This document shows positions 1 to 9,132 of a stretch of 27,898 nucleotides of DNA, one piece after another. The stretch comes from Gnetum montanum (lineage: Eukaryota > Streptophyta > Gnetopsida > Gnetales > Gnetaceae): assembly GCA_015680685.1 (NCBI GenBank), contig MNCI01037502.1:2524-30421 (forward strand), in the 5' to 3' direction. Both the position numbers and the translations under genes were made by a program. Within the stretch, counting starts at the first letter, position 1, and every line of letters starts with the position of its first letter. The notes beneath the pieces are model-generated. The model did not search any database. It was not told the origin of the DNA and saw only the letters and a program-made list of their open reading frames with translations.

Positions 1-620
1 ATACATCTATGCACAACACCTTTTAGAATTGGTATTTAATAATGCACTTCTATTAGGGTTAGAAATTGGCTAGCTAGAGCCTATTTGCTAAGTTTTAAAA
101 AATGCAGTAACTTTTAATATTGAGTGTTCTATTCTAGGTTTTAAATGCATTGTTATGATGATTTAAAATTGATTCGTGAGAGTCAATTGCTGAAGTTTTT
201 AAAATGCAATCAACTTTTAAAGTTGTGCTCCATTCCAAAGTTTTTAAATGTCCTGATTTTCCTCTTATTATTTTAAATCTTGGTAAAAATTATAACTACA
301 AGTTAATAGCTATAAACATAAATAAAAGAGCATGAGGCCATAATTAATGATAGAGTGTGGTTGCACACTGGCTTTAATAACATTGCATGATTTACGTAAT
401 TTTAAGTATTTTAGTTATTTGTTTTAATGACTGGCCTCTACTGCGAAACAAAATAACTTGTATATTATATATTTAACCAAGTAATCCGTCAGAGGCAACT
501 TGAGAATAACTTAAAAGGAAAAACCCGTTTTGTTTGACGTTAGCAACCATGTTTTAATTTTACCTATATTTTTCAAAATGAAAATCTTTCCTTATTTCTT
601 TCTAACAAAAGAAATAGTAA
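1..620. other. AT-rich non-coding stretch
   Basis: I see no gene or repeat boundary here. The sequence is AT-rich with short homopolymer runs. The end of the stretch leads into a good 3' splice site before the LRR exon at 675, so at least part of it may be an intron of the damaged LRR gene. Confidence 0.4.
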
Positions 621-674
621 TGTGGTATGACTGGTATCCCATTTGATAAAATTCTAATGTCCTGCATTCAACAG

Positions 675-1240
675 GAGGCTCCATCAAAACTGAGAGAACT
701 TATTTTTCCGCATTGCATAAAACTGGAAAGGCTTCCAGAAACGATGGGAAGGCTTAGGCATCTATCTTCCATTAATCTGGATGCATGCAAATCTTTGAAA
801 TTGATTCCAGAAAGTTTTGGCCAGCTACAAGGATTGAAACATCTCCGATTACGGCACTGCCATGCATTGGAACGGTTGCCGAAGACTCTAGGAGGACTGA
901 CAAGCTTACGTAGTTTGAGCATGAGTGAATGTTTTGCAGTGAGTCAATTGGGAAACTGCAGCAGTTGTCTAACATGAACCTTGATAAATGCATGTCTTTG
1001 AAAATTATTTCACATAGCTTTGGGCAGCTGAAAGCATTGAAATATCTCTACCTGTGGGATTGCAAAACATTGAAACAGTTGCCAGAATCATTTGGGAAAC
1101 TGTTACAACTACAAGACCTGCAGATCGTCTGTTGCAATGGTTTGGAAAGGCTACCACAATCATTCCAATGCTTGACAAGCTTATGTAATGTAACTGTGTT
1201 CAACTGTCGCAAAATAAGACTCCTACCCTATGCATCAAAA
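675..1240 (+). pseudogene. LRR-domain remnant of an NLR-type resistance gene
   Basis: The two overlapping reading frames here encode about seven leucine-rich repeats of a regular 24-residue period, such as LERLPETMG...LSSINLDACKS and LKQLPESFGKL. LRRs of this kind form the recognition domain of plant intracellular NLR (often TIR-NBS-LRR) immune receptors. The exon probably begins at 675: a branch-like CTAAT and a pyrimidine-rich stretch lead to TTCAACAG|GAG, so the ATG at 627 is unlikely to be the start. After the third repeat (near 940) the frame changes. By repeat period the fourth repeat lacks its first four to five residues, which fits a net loss of about 13 nt. The repeat pattern is lost after RLLP near 1228. 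No NB-ARC or TIR domain is visible upstream. The LRR nature is clear from the sequence; assignment to the TIR-NBS-LRR class is inferred from the style of the repeats. Confidence 0.8.
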
Positions 1241-1639
1241 GAATCCGATTCGTGGAAGCGAGGAATCGAGGATTCGTGATTCTGAACGTGTTGGGTACGT
1301 GTGCCTCAAAAAAAAGTGGGGACGGGTTTGTAGCGGGGACGTGATAGAGAAAATTTAAATATATTAATTTTTTTAAAAAATTAAATCTCATATATCATAT
1401 AAAAAATGTTGTAGAATATAGAACAAGTACAATGTAAATTCAAAATATTGTTAATGCTTAAAAATTGCATAAAAGATTGCAATGAAACATTAAGTATTGA
1501 GTCTCATGTGTATTATAAAATATTTTAGCATTATCATATATATATATACATGATAATGTTACAAAATTATCTCTCTTTAAATCACAAAAGAGTTTCTTGC
1601 CAAAGCTTAGAAATTGTCACATTGTTCAAATTCTAATTT
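1241..1639. other. non-coding stretch between LRR relic and hAT relic
   Basis: AT-rich apart from a small G-rich patch at 1300-1345. It contains a TA dinucleotide run near 1538-1550. No gene is visible. It may contain the end of the hAT element, but I could not find clear terminal inverted repeats. Confidence 0.3.
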
Positions 1640-2760
1640 TAACCTATATTTTCTCCTTGCTCTACTCTAAAGAGTAAATTTGTAAAACCTGCTTCATTTT
1701 GTTCTATGTCATTAATATCATTTGCATGGTAATCATCTTCATCAAGGATTGAATCATCAATATTAAGATTCATTGCTCCAGAAATATTAACTATGTCAGT
1801 AGATTAACATCCCAACAAAGAGTAGGTCATTGCCTATATTTTATTTCCTTTCTTTCTTCCAATATAATCATGTTATGAAGAGATACTAATTTTTCAACTC
1901 TTTTTGGAGTTAGACTATTTTTTTGATCCGATAAATGAAAAAATATGTTGACCAAGTTCTTTTAGAAGAAGATGCAACCTACATAAATGATAAAAACAAG
2001 AATAAATTTTTACATTGTTAAAAAATTCATTTTATAAATTATTCAAAACTTCATCAATAAACAAACTCATTTGAAGCTTAAGACCTAATAGCCTATTAAT
2101 CATGGTGTTTAAAAAATGCATGATATATAAAACATCACTATTTCAAGTTTTCAAATCACATTTCATAAATTAATTAAGAAAATTAATACGTATTAATATT
2201 TGTTATATGTTTACATGCAAACTTGATCTAAGAAATAAACTTCACTGCTTAAGAAAGAAACTTCACTGCTAAAGAAATCTAGGAGTATCTCCACCATGCA
2301 AACTCCCCATCTAGCTGGATCTTTTTCAACTATTCTATCCATATCAAGTATAACATCTTCACATTTAAATGCCTTTGTATGTCCTTTAGTAAATTAAAGC
2401 CATTCCTTTCTAATTAAGCTAAAAAACCTGTTCTTACATCAAAATCGTCGCAAGGCCTTGTTGGATTTTTATCTCTATGTTTTGAAAAATACCACTTAAT
2501 ATTTAATGCATATGCAACCATATGCAATGGGGTATTTGTAACATTCCATCTTTTTAGAATCAATAAAGTAAATGAAGTAACTGAGCATTATAAAAATCAA
2601 AAGAGCTATCAATTTCTATAACATATTTTCATAAATTACATAAATTTCTCCTAATGCAGGTGTATCTTTATCAACATAAAGAATGAAATCAACAATAGGT
2701 TGTGCCATTAGGAAAAACATTGCTACATTTTCATAGAAAACTAATACCAAGCATATAAGC
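1640..2760 (-). mobile_element. decayed hAT-superfamily transposase
   Basis: Reading the - strand gives hAT transposase landmarks in the right order, broken by frameshifts and stops. Near 2620-2700 is a segment like VDFILYVDKDTPALGEIY, resembling the family's 'LVD.DKP.MG..Y' region. At 2546-2414 is RWNVTNTPLHMVAYALN, resembling the 'RWD..L..PLH.AAY.LNP' motif, followed by KWYFSKHRDKNP. Near 2320 is KDPARW, resembling the 'DP..WW' element before the dimerisation region. An acidic tail (DDSILDEDDYHANDIND) lies near 1690-1760. Plant hAT transposases with a DUF659 domain cut and paste DNA and leave 8-bp target duplications. I could not locate the BED zinc finger, terminal repeats or target duplication, so the element borders are approximate. 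The copy is clearly dead. Confidence 0.68.
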
Positions 2761-3310
2761 CAATAAAGTTACGTTATTTTTACACCAGGAATCCCTTCCC
2801 CACCACCATTTTCACAGAGCTCTATCTGCTTCTGCGCGTTGTTAATAATGCTCTTAACAAGTTCATGACACATTTTGGACTTATGGGCTCGCTTTATAAA
2901 GTTGGGATAGCAGGAGATTCAAAGGCGGGTCTTTAGAGTTTTCAAATTTGTTGTTGTGGGTTGAGTTCATGCCTCTTGCACGTTTGACTGCAAATGTTGA
3001 CTAGGGCTTCCTAAAAAAATTTGGGAAGGATATTGTGCTGAAATTTTGTTTGAACTTTGAACAAATGTATGCTGTATGCACTTGCACTTGCAGAGGGAGA
3101 GAGGCTGAAAGCAGTTTTGTAACCAACTGATTCCCTTCCCTAACAGGTTGTGCATTAATGATTGGCTGAAATGACGGCCACAGATTGTGCATTTATGACT
3201 GGCCGGAATCACAACCGTTACCTAAAACCACACACGCAACATGAGATGGCCATGGCCCATGAATAAAAATACAAAACCAATCCACTCAATGAAAATCTTT
3301 TCTCTAAAAT

Positions 3311-3472
3311 CATCTCAATAAACTAAAACGAAAAGTAAAGATGAGGTAAATCTAAGCAAAATAGGCAACTCAATTGATACGAAAATCCACTCATCTCAAT
3401 AAACTAAAACGAAAAGTAAAGATGAGGTAAATCTAAGCAAAATAGGCAACTCAATTGATACGAAAATCCACT
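3311..3472. repeat. exact 81-bp tandem duplication
   Basis: Two identical 81-bp units lie head to tail (3311-3391 and 3392-3472). A 10-bp piece, aaaatccact, is then repeated once more. The two units show no differences although the surrounding DNA is old. This suggests either a very recent duplication or an unmerged overlap during assembly. Confidence 0.95.
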
Positions 3473-3810
3473 AAAATCCACTACTAAAGATAAGAAAGGA
3501 ACATGTTCTCACGCAAGCAAACTGGAAGAGCAAAACGGAAGGGGAAGAAAAGTGGATTTCGTGCTCACGAATCACCATAGAGATGGAGAGAAATCTTTAC
3601 AGCATGTAGCGCTCGCATTTAAAAAACGGAAGAAATATCATCCAAATTTTTTAAGAACAAAAACTAGAATTAAGGATCGAAGAGAACAGGCCCGTCCAGA
3701 TTCCGCTAGAAGGAAACTATGGATTTTCTGAAAAATATAGAATGATAAAAAATATAGAATAATAAAGTATAGAATGATAGATGTGCAGCACATTCTGTAA
3801 AGGTAACAAC

Positions 3811-4119
3811 TCATTCTCTAAGCATCAACAGATAAATCTGATAAGGCAAGTCTCCTACCCAGTCACCCAAATCAGACTGGGCAGAGGAGACCCTTGCATC
3901 AAAAAAAATGTTCATTGTTTCTTCATCATTGCCTGCAAATGAAAAACTGAAAATGAAATTTGTAATAGGAAATGCATTGTTCCACATATGTGGTTGCGCT
4001 CGTCCTAACTTTTCCCTGAGAAACAAAGCGTTTGGAGAGTCTGGGGAAGCATCCAAATCGCTATCAATGGCGAAATAGGAGGAGCGTCTGTAAATAAAAG
4101 GTATTGGACGCGGATGCAA
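3811..4119 (-). CDS. weak hypothetical open frame, 102 codons
   Basis: An uninterrupted - strand frame starts at ATG and ends at the stop at the left. The predicted protein contains a stretch DSDLDASPDSPNALFLREKLG and no membrane segment or domain that I recognise. It lies in a somewhat GC-richer block (about 3800-4470) upstream of the LRR relic. Nothing else, such as a splice site, promoter or homolog, supports it. It could be an exon of an unrecognised gene or a chance frame. Confidence 0.15.
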   Translation of the reverse strand: MHPRPIPFIYRRSSYFAIDSDLDASPDSPNALFLREKLGRAQPHMWNNAFPITNFIFSFSFAGNDEETMNIFFDARVSSAQSDLGDWVGDLPYQIYLLMLRE

Positions 4120-4491
4120 TTTGCAGGAAACAGGTAAGATTTGACGCGATTTGCAGTGAAAATAGGTAAGATTTTACTCGACAATGAATGTTTTCGTTGA
4201 GAATTGAAAAATCGAACTAAAAATTATTATTTACGTACCCAATGCGGATTTTACACGCTTCTGTACGCGTGCCGAAATCCACCGCGAACGGTTCGTGAGA
4301 TTTTCTTGGGAATCGCGAATCTCCGGCGCATAGCTCCTACCAGAGCAGGTCCAAGGTCTACAGCCCGCAGGCAAGGGGAGATAGCCTTGGTCAACATATT
4401 TTGATGATGATATGGAGGTTGCAGATTCCTGGTTTGATGGAATCGGCAACGCGGGGCACCCAAACTTTGATTTTTGGAAAAATTATTCAAT

Positions 4492-5336
4492 ATGGCATTC
4501 TCAAGTTCCGCAGCCACACAATCTCAGATGGCTACTGCGTGAAGTTGTCCAACACATCCAAATGAAAAAAAAAAGAGATATCTTGATAGTATTGCATCTC
4601 AAGAAAGTCTTAAGTTCATAGCCATTCATTCATCGAAGCTGCAGGCAATATGACCTTTCCCTGTAAAGTCACGCACCTGAGTCTCCAAGGCTTTTGGAGT
4701 TTACGAGAGGTGCCCCAATTTGTGGGTAATAATCGCTCTATTGGAATGCGGAATCTCTCCCATTGCTACAGACTCCAAAAGCTTCCCGAAAGTCTCGGCA
4801 GTCTTTCATGTTTAACAGAACTCTCCCTTGGCTAGTGCTGCAATTTGCAAGAGTTGCCGGACACCATTGGCAACTTACCAACTCTAAGAATGTTAAGAGT
4901 TGTCGGTTGCCTTGCTCTGAAACGATTCCCCTCTTGGCTCCAGAATCTTTCTTGTCTTGAACGGCTGCATGTGGAACATTGCTGGATAATGGAAGTAATC
5001 CACATACAAGGATTGCTTAATCTAATACATCTTACCATACACGGTTGTGGTAACCTCAAGAGCATTGTTGGGATTTCAGACCTCAGGAAACTTGATTTCT
5101 TTGAAAGTCAAGGATGAATGAATCTCAGGTGCATTGTTGAGCTTTCAAATATCTGCAAACTGACAGTCGGCGGCTTTGCCGCTTTCCGCTTTTTGTCTGA
5201 CTCCACAGCCGCTGGGCGTTACCAGTTACGGTTTTCTGAAGACCATGTGGAACGCCTGCCTCCTAATTTAAAATTGTGCTGGTACAACCACAACCGTCAC
5301 TATACAGAGGAGGGTGATGAGGTATTGTTAATTTAA
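4492..5336 (+). pseudogene. second LRR remnant of an NLR-type resistance gene
   Basis: The clear LRR part runs from about 4573 to 5336. It begins in one frame (SLKFIAIHSSKLQAI) and moves to another at about 4647 (KVTHLSLQGFWSLREVP). It continues with repeats such as RLQKLPESLGSLSCLTELSL, LQELPDTIGNLPTLRMLRV and LKRFPSWLQNLSCLERLHV, then an irregular C-terminal part ending in GDEVLLI. In-frame stops at 4833-4835 (TAG) and 5115-5117 (TGA) break it, in addition to the frame change. The ATG at 4492 opens a Ser/Ala-rich leader (MAFSSSAATQSQ) like some TIR-NBS-LRR N termini. It hits a stop after 16 codons, so that link is weak. No nucleotide-binding domain is present. This may be the 3' half of the same gene as the LRR relic at 675-1240, or a separate paralog. 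Confidence 0.8.
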
Positions 5337-5658
5337 TTGGCAGGTCTGGTACATGTACGCACGTGAGTTATCCATTTATGAATGAAGAGTGGATTATAAT
5401 AGAGACCTGGCGGGGTCAATTATGTTGAATGCAGATGTTAAATGCGAAAACGAGCCCGCTATTTTTTGCTACACTGAAAGAAAGGCTCAGACATTTTCTG
5501 CTCAGCGGTAGCAGCCCAGATAAGCCTTCTTCATTCATCATTCATGAATTTGCAGAGCATACACACGTCCCTTCTCTCCCATGTAGTGCACATGCAAAGG
5601 CGGTGTGTTGTGTTTCAAGCGTTTACGCTGATGATTTCCCCGACCATATTCCTCTCCT
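5337..5658. other. spacer between LRR relic and orphan gene
   Basis: A 77-codon open frame (5429-5662) crosses the stretch but matches nothing I know. It may be 5' leader of the following gene or chance. No promoter motif is convincing. Confidence 0.3.
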
Positions 5659-6873
5659 ATGACCGACTTTCAGTTTTCCAAAATTGAAGAAATCCATGGT
5701 CGTGTCACCGATATTCCTCGGGGTGTATACCCCGGATTTGATATTGGAGGTTTTAGGCGTTTTGATTTCGGGGAAGAAATCCATGTTGATGTAGGAGGCT
5801 TCACCCAGAACAACTTAAGGCAACACATTGAAAGGGGCGATTTTGACTTGAACGTTCACGTAGAAAAGNGGCTTCACCCAGAACAACTTAAGGCAACACA
5901 TTGAAAGCGGCGATTTTGACTTGAACGTTCATGTAGAAAAGGCCATCAGTCCCTATGGTGTTTACTATCGTGTTCCCTATCCAAGCTACGAAGCAAGTGT
6001 GAAGGAAGGATGTATCATATTTCTGGATCAAGTGTGAAGGAAGGATGTATCATATTTCTGGATCGCGGAGGGAAAGAGCAAAGCAAAACATGGGCTTCTC
6101 AGATACGCAACATCTTTGTTTCAGAACTTAGAAAGCAACGCTTGATGTCTCGGGCATGGACTGAACTGCCTTCTCAGCTACGGATTCATGATTTTTCAGN
6201 TTTGATGTCTCGGGCATGGACTGAACTGCCTTCTCAGCTACGGATTCATGATTTTTCAGCACTGGACATTGCAGGTTGCCAAATAACCAAGATCTCTCGT
6301 CATTGCAACACCTGTATTATGGTAAATTTATCCTGATTTGTATAATTCTTTAAACAGCTGATGAATAATAATAATTATCTGAACCTTTCATCTATAATAC
6401 CTGAATTAAAGTTGGCTTTGGGATGTTTTAAACAGGAGGAAGAGACAGGTTTGACATGGAAGATAAGAAGGTGCATTTTTCATGGATGATCATTCGTTGC
6501 TCCTGGAGCAGCCAAAAAATTAGTAAACATAGCTTCCTGGCATATCCTGGGGTTGACCGTGATCTGGAAGAAAAAGTGGCTAATCTCTATGAAATGTCAA
6601 TCTCCATATTAGAAAAAGGTAAGGTGGTACATTCAAGAAAATTGCAACAAATTAGTCCAAAAACTGCAACAAATTAGTCCAAAAACTGAAGAGAAGACCT
6701 TAAAAGAAATGAGCACTCTGCTTCAGAGCAAAGGCGAAACCATGCATAGGTTGAGCCTCTTCATGATAAAGACTCTGCGAGATAAAAGCATCGACGTCGG
6801 ATTTGAGAGCCAGGAAAATGACGAGAGCCTGGAAAATGAACGCATCGATGGCGTCGGATTTGATATTAAATAA
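5659..6873 (+). CDS. unrecognised two-exon plant gene, broken by tandem duplications
   Basis: I do not recognise this protein. A frame starts at ATG 5659 (MTDFQFSKIEEIHGRV). It carries a Gly/Phe/Asp-rich segment (YPGFDIGGFRRFDFGEE) and a segment YRVPYPSYEASVKEGCIIFL. Exon 1 probably ends at 6321 before GTAAAT. A ~114-bp AT-rich intron follows, then TTTTAAACAG|GAG at 6436 and a second exon ending at TAA 6871-6873 with an acidic tail (ESQENDESLENERID). Discounting the four duplications described separately, the frames run on without stops within each exon, giving roughly 300 residues. The simplest GT-AG junction leaves the exons out of phase, so the splice sites or one exon end are uncertain. 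It lies just 3' of an LRR relic. It may be a C-terminal domain once joined to that receptor, or a separate gene. Confidence 0.5.
5797..5941. repeat. 72-bp tandem duplication joined by a single N (5869)
   Basis: The 72 bases left of the N (5797-5868) reappear right of it (5870-5941) with two substitutions. The extra 73 positions shift the reading frame of the gene at 5659. The pattern is that of two overlapping contig ends, possibly from two haplotypes, placed side by side instead of merged. Confidence 0.95.
5995..6064. repeat. exact 35-bp tandem duplication
   Basis: Identical units at 5995-6029 and 6030-6064 inside the gene's first exon. Thirty-five is not a multiple of three. The extra copy shifts the frame and by chance cancels the +1 shift of the N-joined duplication just upstream (73 + 35 = 108). 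Confidence 0.95.
6142..6259. repeat. 58-bp tandem duplication joined by a single N (6200)
   Basis: The 58 bases before the N (6142-6199) are repeated identically at 6202-6259. With the N and one added T the insert is 60 positions, so the open frame reads straight through both copies. Confidence 0.95.
6644..6687. repeat. exact 22-bp tandem duplication
   Basis: Units at 6644-6665 and 6666-6687 in the second exon are identical. The extra copy shifts the frame. Without it the upstream frame runs directly into the acidic C-terminal tail and the stop at 6871. Confidence 0.95.
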
Positions 6874-7349
6874 AGTCTAAAATGATTATTACATCACCGT
6901 TGTAGGAAACACTATCACACGGGAAGACCTTAAAAGAAATGAGAAGAAAGGATTAAAAGCAAATTTGTTAAAATTAGTGGCAAATTGTGAAAGAAACCTT
7001 GTTTTCTTACCAATGGGATAAGATTCATGATGATTTTGTTTTATCTTTTGAGAGAAAGCTATGTCTTTGGAGCTCATCATTCTTCTACATGTTAAACTTA
7101 ATGTATTTTCTTTTTATAAAAATGTTTTTGTTAAGGCTCCATATTCATCCTACATAACATGACAATAGTTTGTCTATTTTATACTTTTTCATTTTCTTTC
7201 AAGATTTCTGTATTCTTATGATTTTCTATTCTCTTTAATTTTGACAAGTTTGTACTTCCTCTAAATTTTACTCAATTTTCATTATTTTTAAAGTCTGTTG
7301 AAGTTCCTAACAAGTAACTAAACTAAATGTATTTCATTGTATTCACAAG
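6874..7349. other. AT-rich 3' flank, no gene seen
   Basis: AT-rich sequence after the orphan gene. The segment gggaagaccttaaaagaaat at 6920 echoes gagaagaccttaaaagaaat at 6691 in exon 2, so a piece of the gene end may be duplicated here. Nothing else is recognisable up to the solo LTR. Confidence 0.35.
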
Positions 7350-8201
7350 TGATGAAGTGTCATTAGTCGACATGGCCCCATCGACGTAGCCTTCCATGCA
7401 TCGACGTGGCCCCGTTTACGCGGAGCCTATTTCGGCCTATAAATAAGAGCGCCTTCCGCCTCATTTAGGTACCTTTCAGTTAGTTGTAGCAAAGCTCTTA
7501 CAGTTTGTTCCCGCAGGAGATAGAATATTTTTCAAGTGCCCACAGCAGGTGTAAGAAAAGTGATCGGCTCTTTAGTTGAGTGTTGATGTATCTAAGCCCA
7601 TTGGCGTGAACGGCAATAAAGACAAACTCTTCAAGCATTCCTTGCAGCATTTGGACTTAGTCATTTATTGCATTCATTAGTTTAATATGTTTATGATTTG
7701 ATAGTTACTTAAGTTTCTGTTATTGTTATTTTAATTACTTTCGCTCTCTTACAAGTTCGTAAAGACCATAAGTATGACCATCTCGAACGTAAACCCAACA
7801 CTTGGTAACCCAGTGACGCTTAATGTTTGGTAACCCAGTAGTGTTTAGGGGATGCTCAGAACGTGCCTGGAAGATGGGATTGGATACTTATGATAGGAGT
7901 AGTTAAGATTTAGATTAAGATAGTCTTAGATTACTTAATACTCTAGCCTTACTTTCCAAACTAATTAGATGCCAAAAGATAAAGCAAAAAGCTATAAAAA
8001 TCATTAGCCTTAACCTCACTTAACCATCGTAAGCAGAACATCACAAGTGAGATTAGAAAGACAATGACCATTCTAACCCAAGGTTTCACTGGTTAGGGTC
8101 TGGTGTATGTTAAGTGCTTACAGTCTACGAAATTTGACAGAGTCGTGTGTGAACTCCCGTGATTCGTATGGTTGGGCGTAGGGGTACTTAGCCGCTCATC
8201 A
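7350..8201 (+). mobile_element. solo LTR of an Athila/Tat-like Ty3-gypsy family
   Basis: Begins TGATGAAG and ends CTCATCA. It shares the layout of the LTRs at 11076 and 24905: a TATAAATA box about 90 bases from the start, an AATAAAG signal near 7614, paired 'TTGGTAACCCAGT' motifs in the middle, and a 3' end resembling GTGAACTCCCGTGATTCGTA...CTCATCA. No primer-binding site follows and no polypurine tract precedes, which fits a solo LTR left by recombination. The flanks acaag (7345-7349) and ataag (8202-8206) match in four of five bases and look like an aged target-site duplication. Confidence 0.75.
7438..7445 (+). promoter_or_regulatory. TATA box of the solo LTR
   Basis: TATAAATA lies at the same relative position as in the related LTRs (88 bases from the LTR start). 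Upstream is a CpG-rich block with three near-copies of ATCGACGTGGCC at 7367-7413. Confidence 0.55.
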
Positions 8202-8632
8202 ATAAGGAATGCAAAATTTCTTTTTACAAATTTTTACCTGAACTCATCAATACTTAGTACAATTAAACTTATGATCTAGGTTTTCTTACGCAAGTCTCTT
8301 AGCACTCCTTTCCTAACTCTTTTTCTTATTTCTAATCCCATGAATCTTAGCTCTAAGAATCATCTCTTCCTATATAGGAAATATACAACATATAAAGGAC
8401 AAAGATTTCAATAGGCATTAGGCTATAAACCTCTCATTTATACTAAAGTGAGCTTCATATTATGAAACTAAAATTGAAGATTTTATTATGTCTATAGTCT
8501 AAAAAATATTTAGAAGCATATTTATGTCATGGAAAATAAAAATATATTAAATAAAGTGGCTAAACACCATTGGATATAACAAAAATAGACCATATAATTT
8601 TGTTATTACAAGTGTATACTTTTGGGTAAAAT
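8202..8632. other. AT-rich spacer between two LTRs
   Basis: Nothing recognisable. It lies between the solo LTR and the first LTR of the outer element, and its last five bases, aaaat (8628-8632), would be the left target-site copy of that element. Confidence 0.3.
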
Positions 8633-9120
8633 TGTCATGTTCCTATTTCTAAATGGTGTTGTTTCGTAAAAAATATGATGTTGCTCTATAAAAAATGATG
8701 TAATTATTGTAATAAGACCAAAAAGGGTAAGTTGTAACAAGACCTAAAATGGTGCATTATAATAATGAGCATGTTTCTTGAGGTGCCCTTTAGGGGTTTG
8801 ACTTGAGGTATTTATATGTGGGAACTAAAGGTCATGCTAGCATGGAGTTGCAAAGCCAACAATAATGAGGAATGAGTTCTAGGTAAAGCAAGATAGGAAG
8901 GTGATTAGCTGTGGCTAGGATCAAGCCTACCCATGGTGGCAGTATTGGATTGACTTTAGGGGATAGATGCTAAAGGAAGATAATAACAAAGAATCCTCAA
9001 AGCATAACCCATATACACTTTTTCTATATTAATAAAGCATTCTTTTCATTTTCTTGTATATTTTTCCTATGGCACTCTTTACACATAACATCGAATGTTC
9101 CATATACTTGATGTTTGCCA
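8633..9120 (+). mobile_element. 5' LTR of the outer LTR retrotransposon
   Basis: Starts TGTCATGTTCCTATTTC. Its first ~95 bases align with 27690-27783, which starts TGTCACATCC and is preceded by a polypurine tract. Both share TATAAAAAATGATG and ATAATAAG. A TATTTATA-like box (8808) and AATAAAG (9031) fit promoter and polyadenylation sites. The right end, TTTGCCA, is placed where a decayed initiator-Met-type primer site begins. The left border is firm; the right border is inferred. Confidence 0.55.
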
Positions 9121-9132
9121 TGGAATTCGAGG
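9121..9132 (+). other. possible decayed tRNA-iMet primer-binding site
   Basis: TGGAATTCGAGG matches the usual plant primer site TGGTATCAGAGC in eight of twelve positions and lies right after a CA end. This is weak alone and is supported mainly by its position. Confidence 0.35.

Larger units (their letters stand above)
2761..4200. other. mostly non-coding spacer
   Basis: No recognisable protein or RNA gene, apart from a weak open frame at 3811-4119 and an exact tandem duplication at 3311-3472, both listed separately. Short AT-rich near-repeats of the type ATATAGAAT(A/G)AT occur at 3735-3785. Confidence 0.4.

Noticed and set aside
2770-2900. Short - strand frame (KSKMCHELVKSIINNAQKQI) as a zinc-finger or NLR piece
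   Set aside because: No Cys/His spacing or motif fits; could be the N-terminal side of the hAT relic but nothing shows it.
4231-4517. Overlapping - and + strand open frames in the GC-richer block
   Set aside because: Several frames are open at once with no recognisable domain. This follows from base composition and does not show a gene.
4492-4540. N-terminal start of a TIR-NBS-LRR protein (Ser/Ala-rich leader)
   Set aside because: A stop follows after 16 codons and no TIR motif follows; kept only as a remark in the LRR entry.
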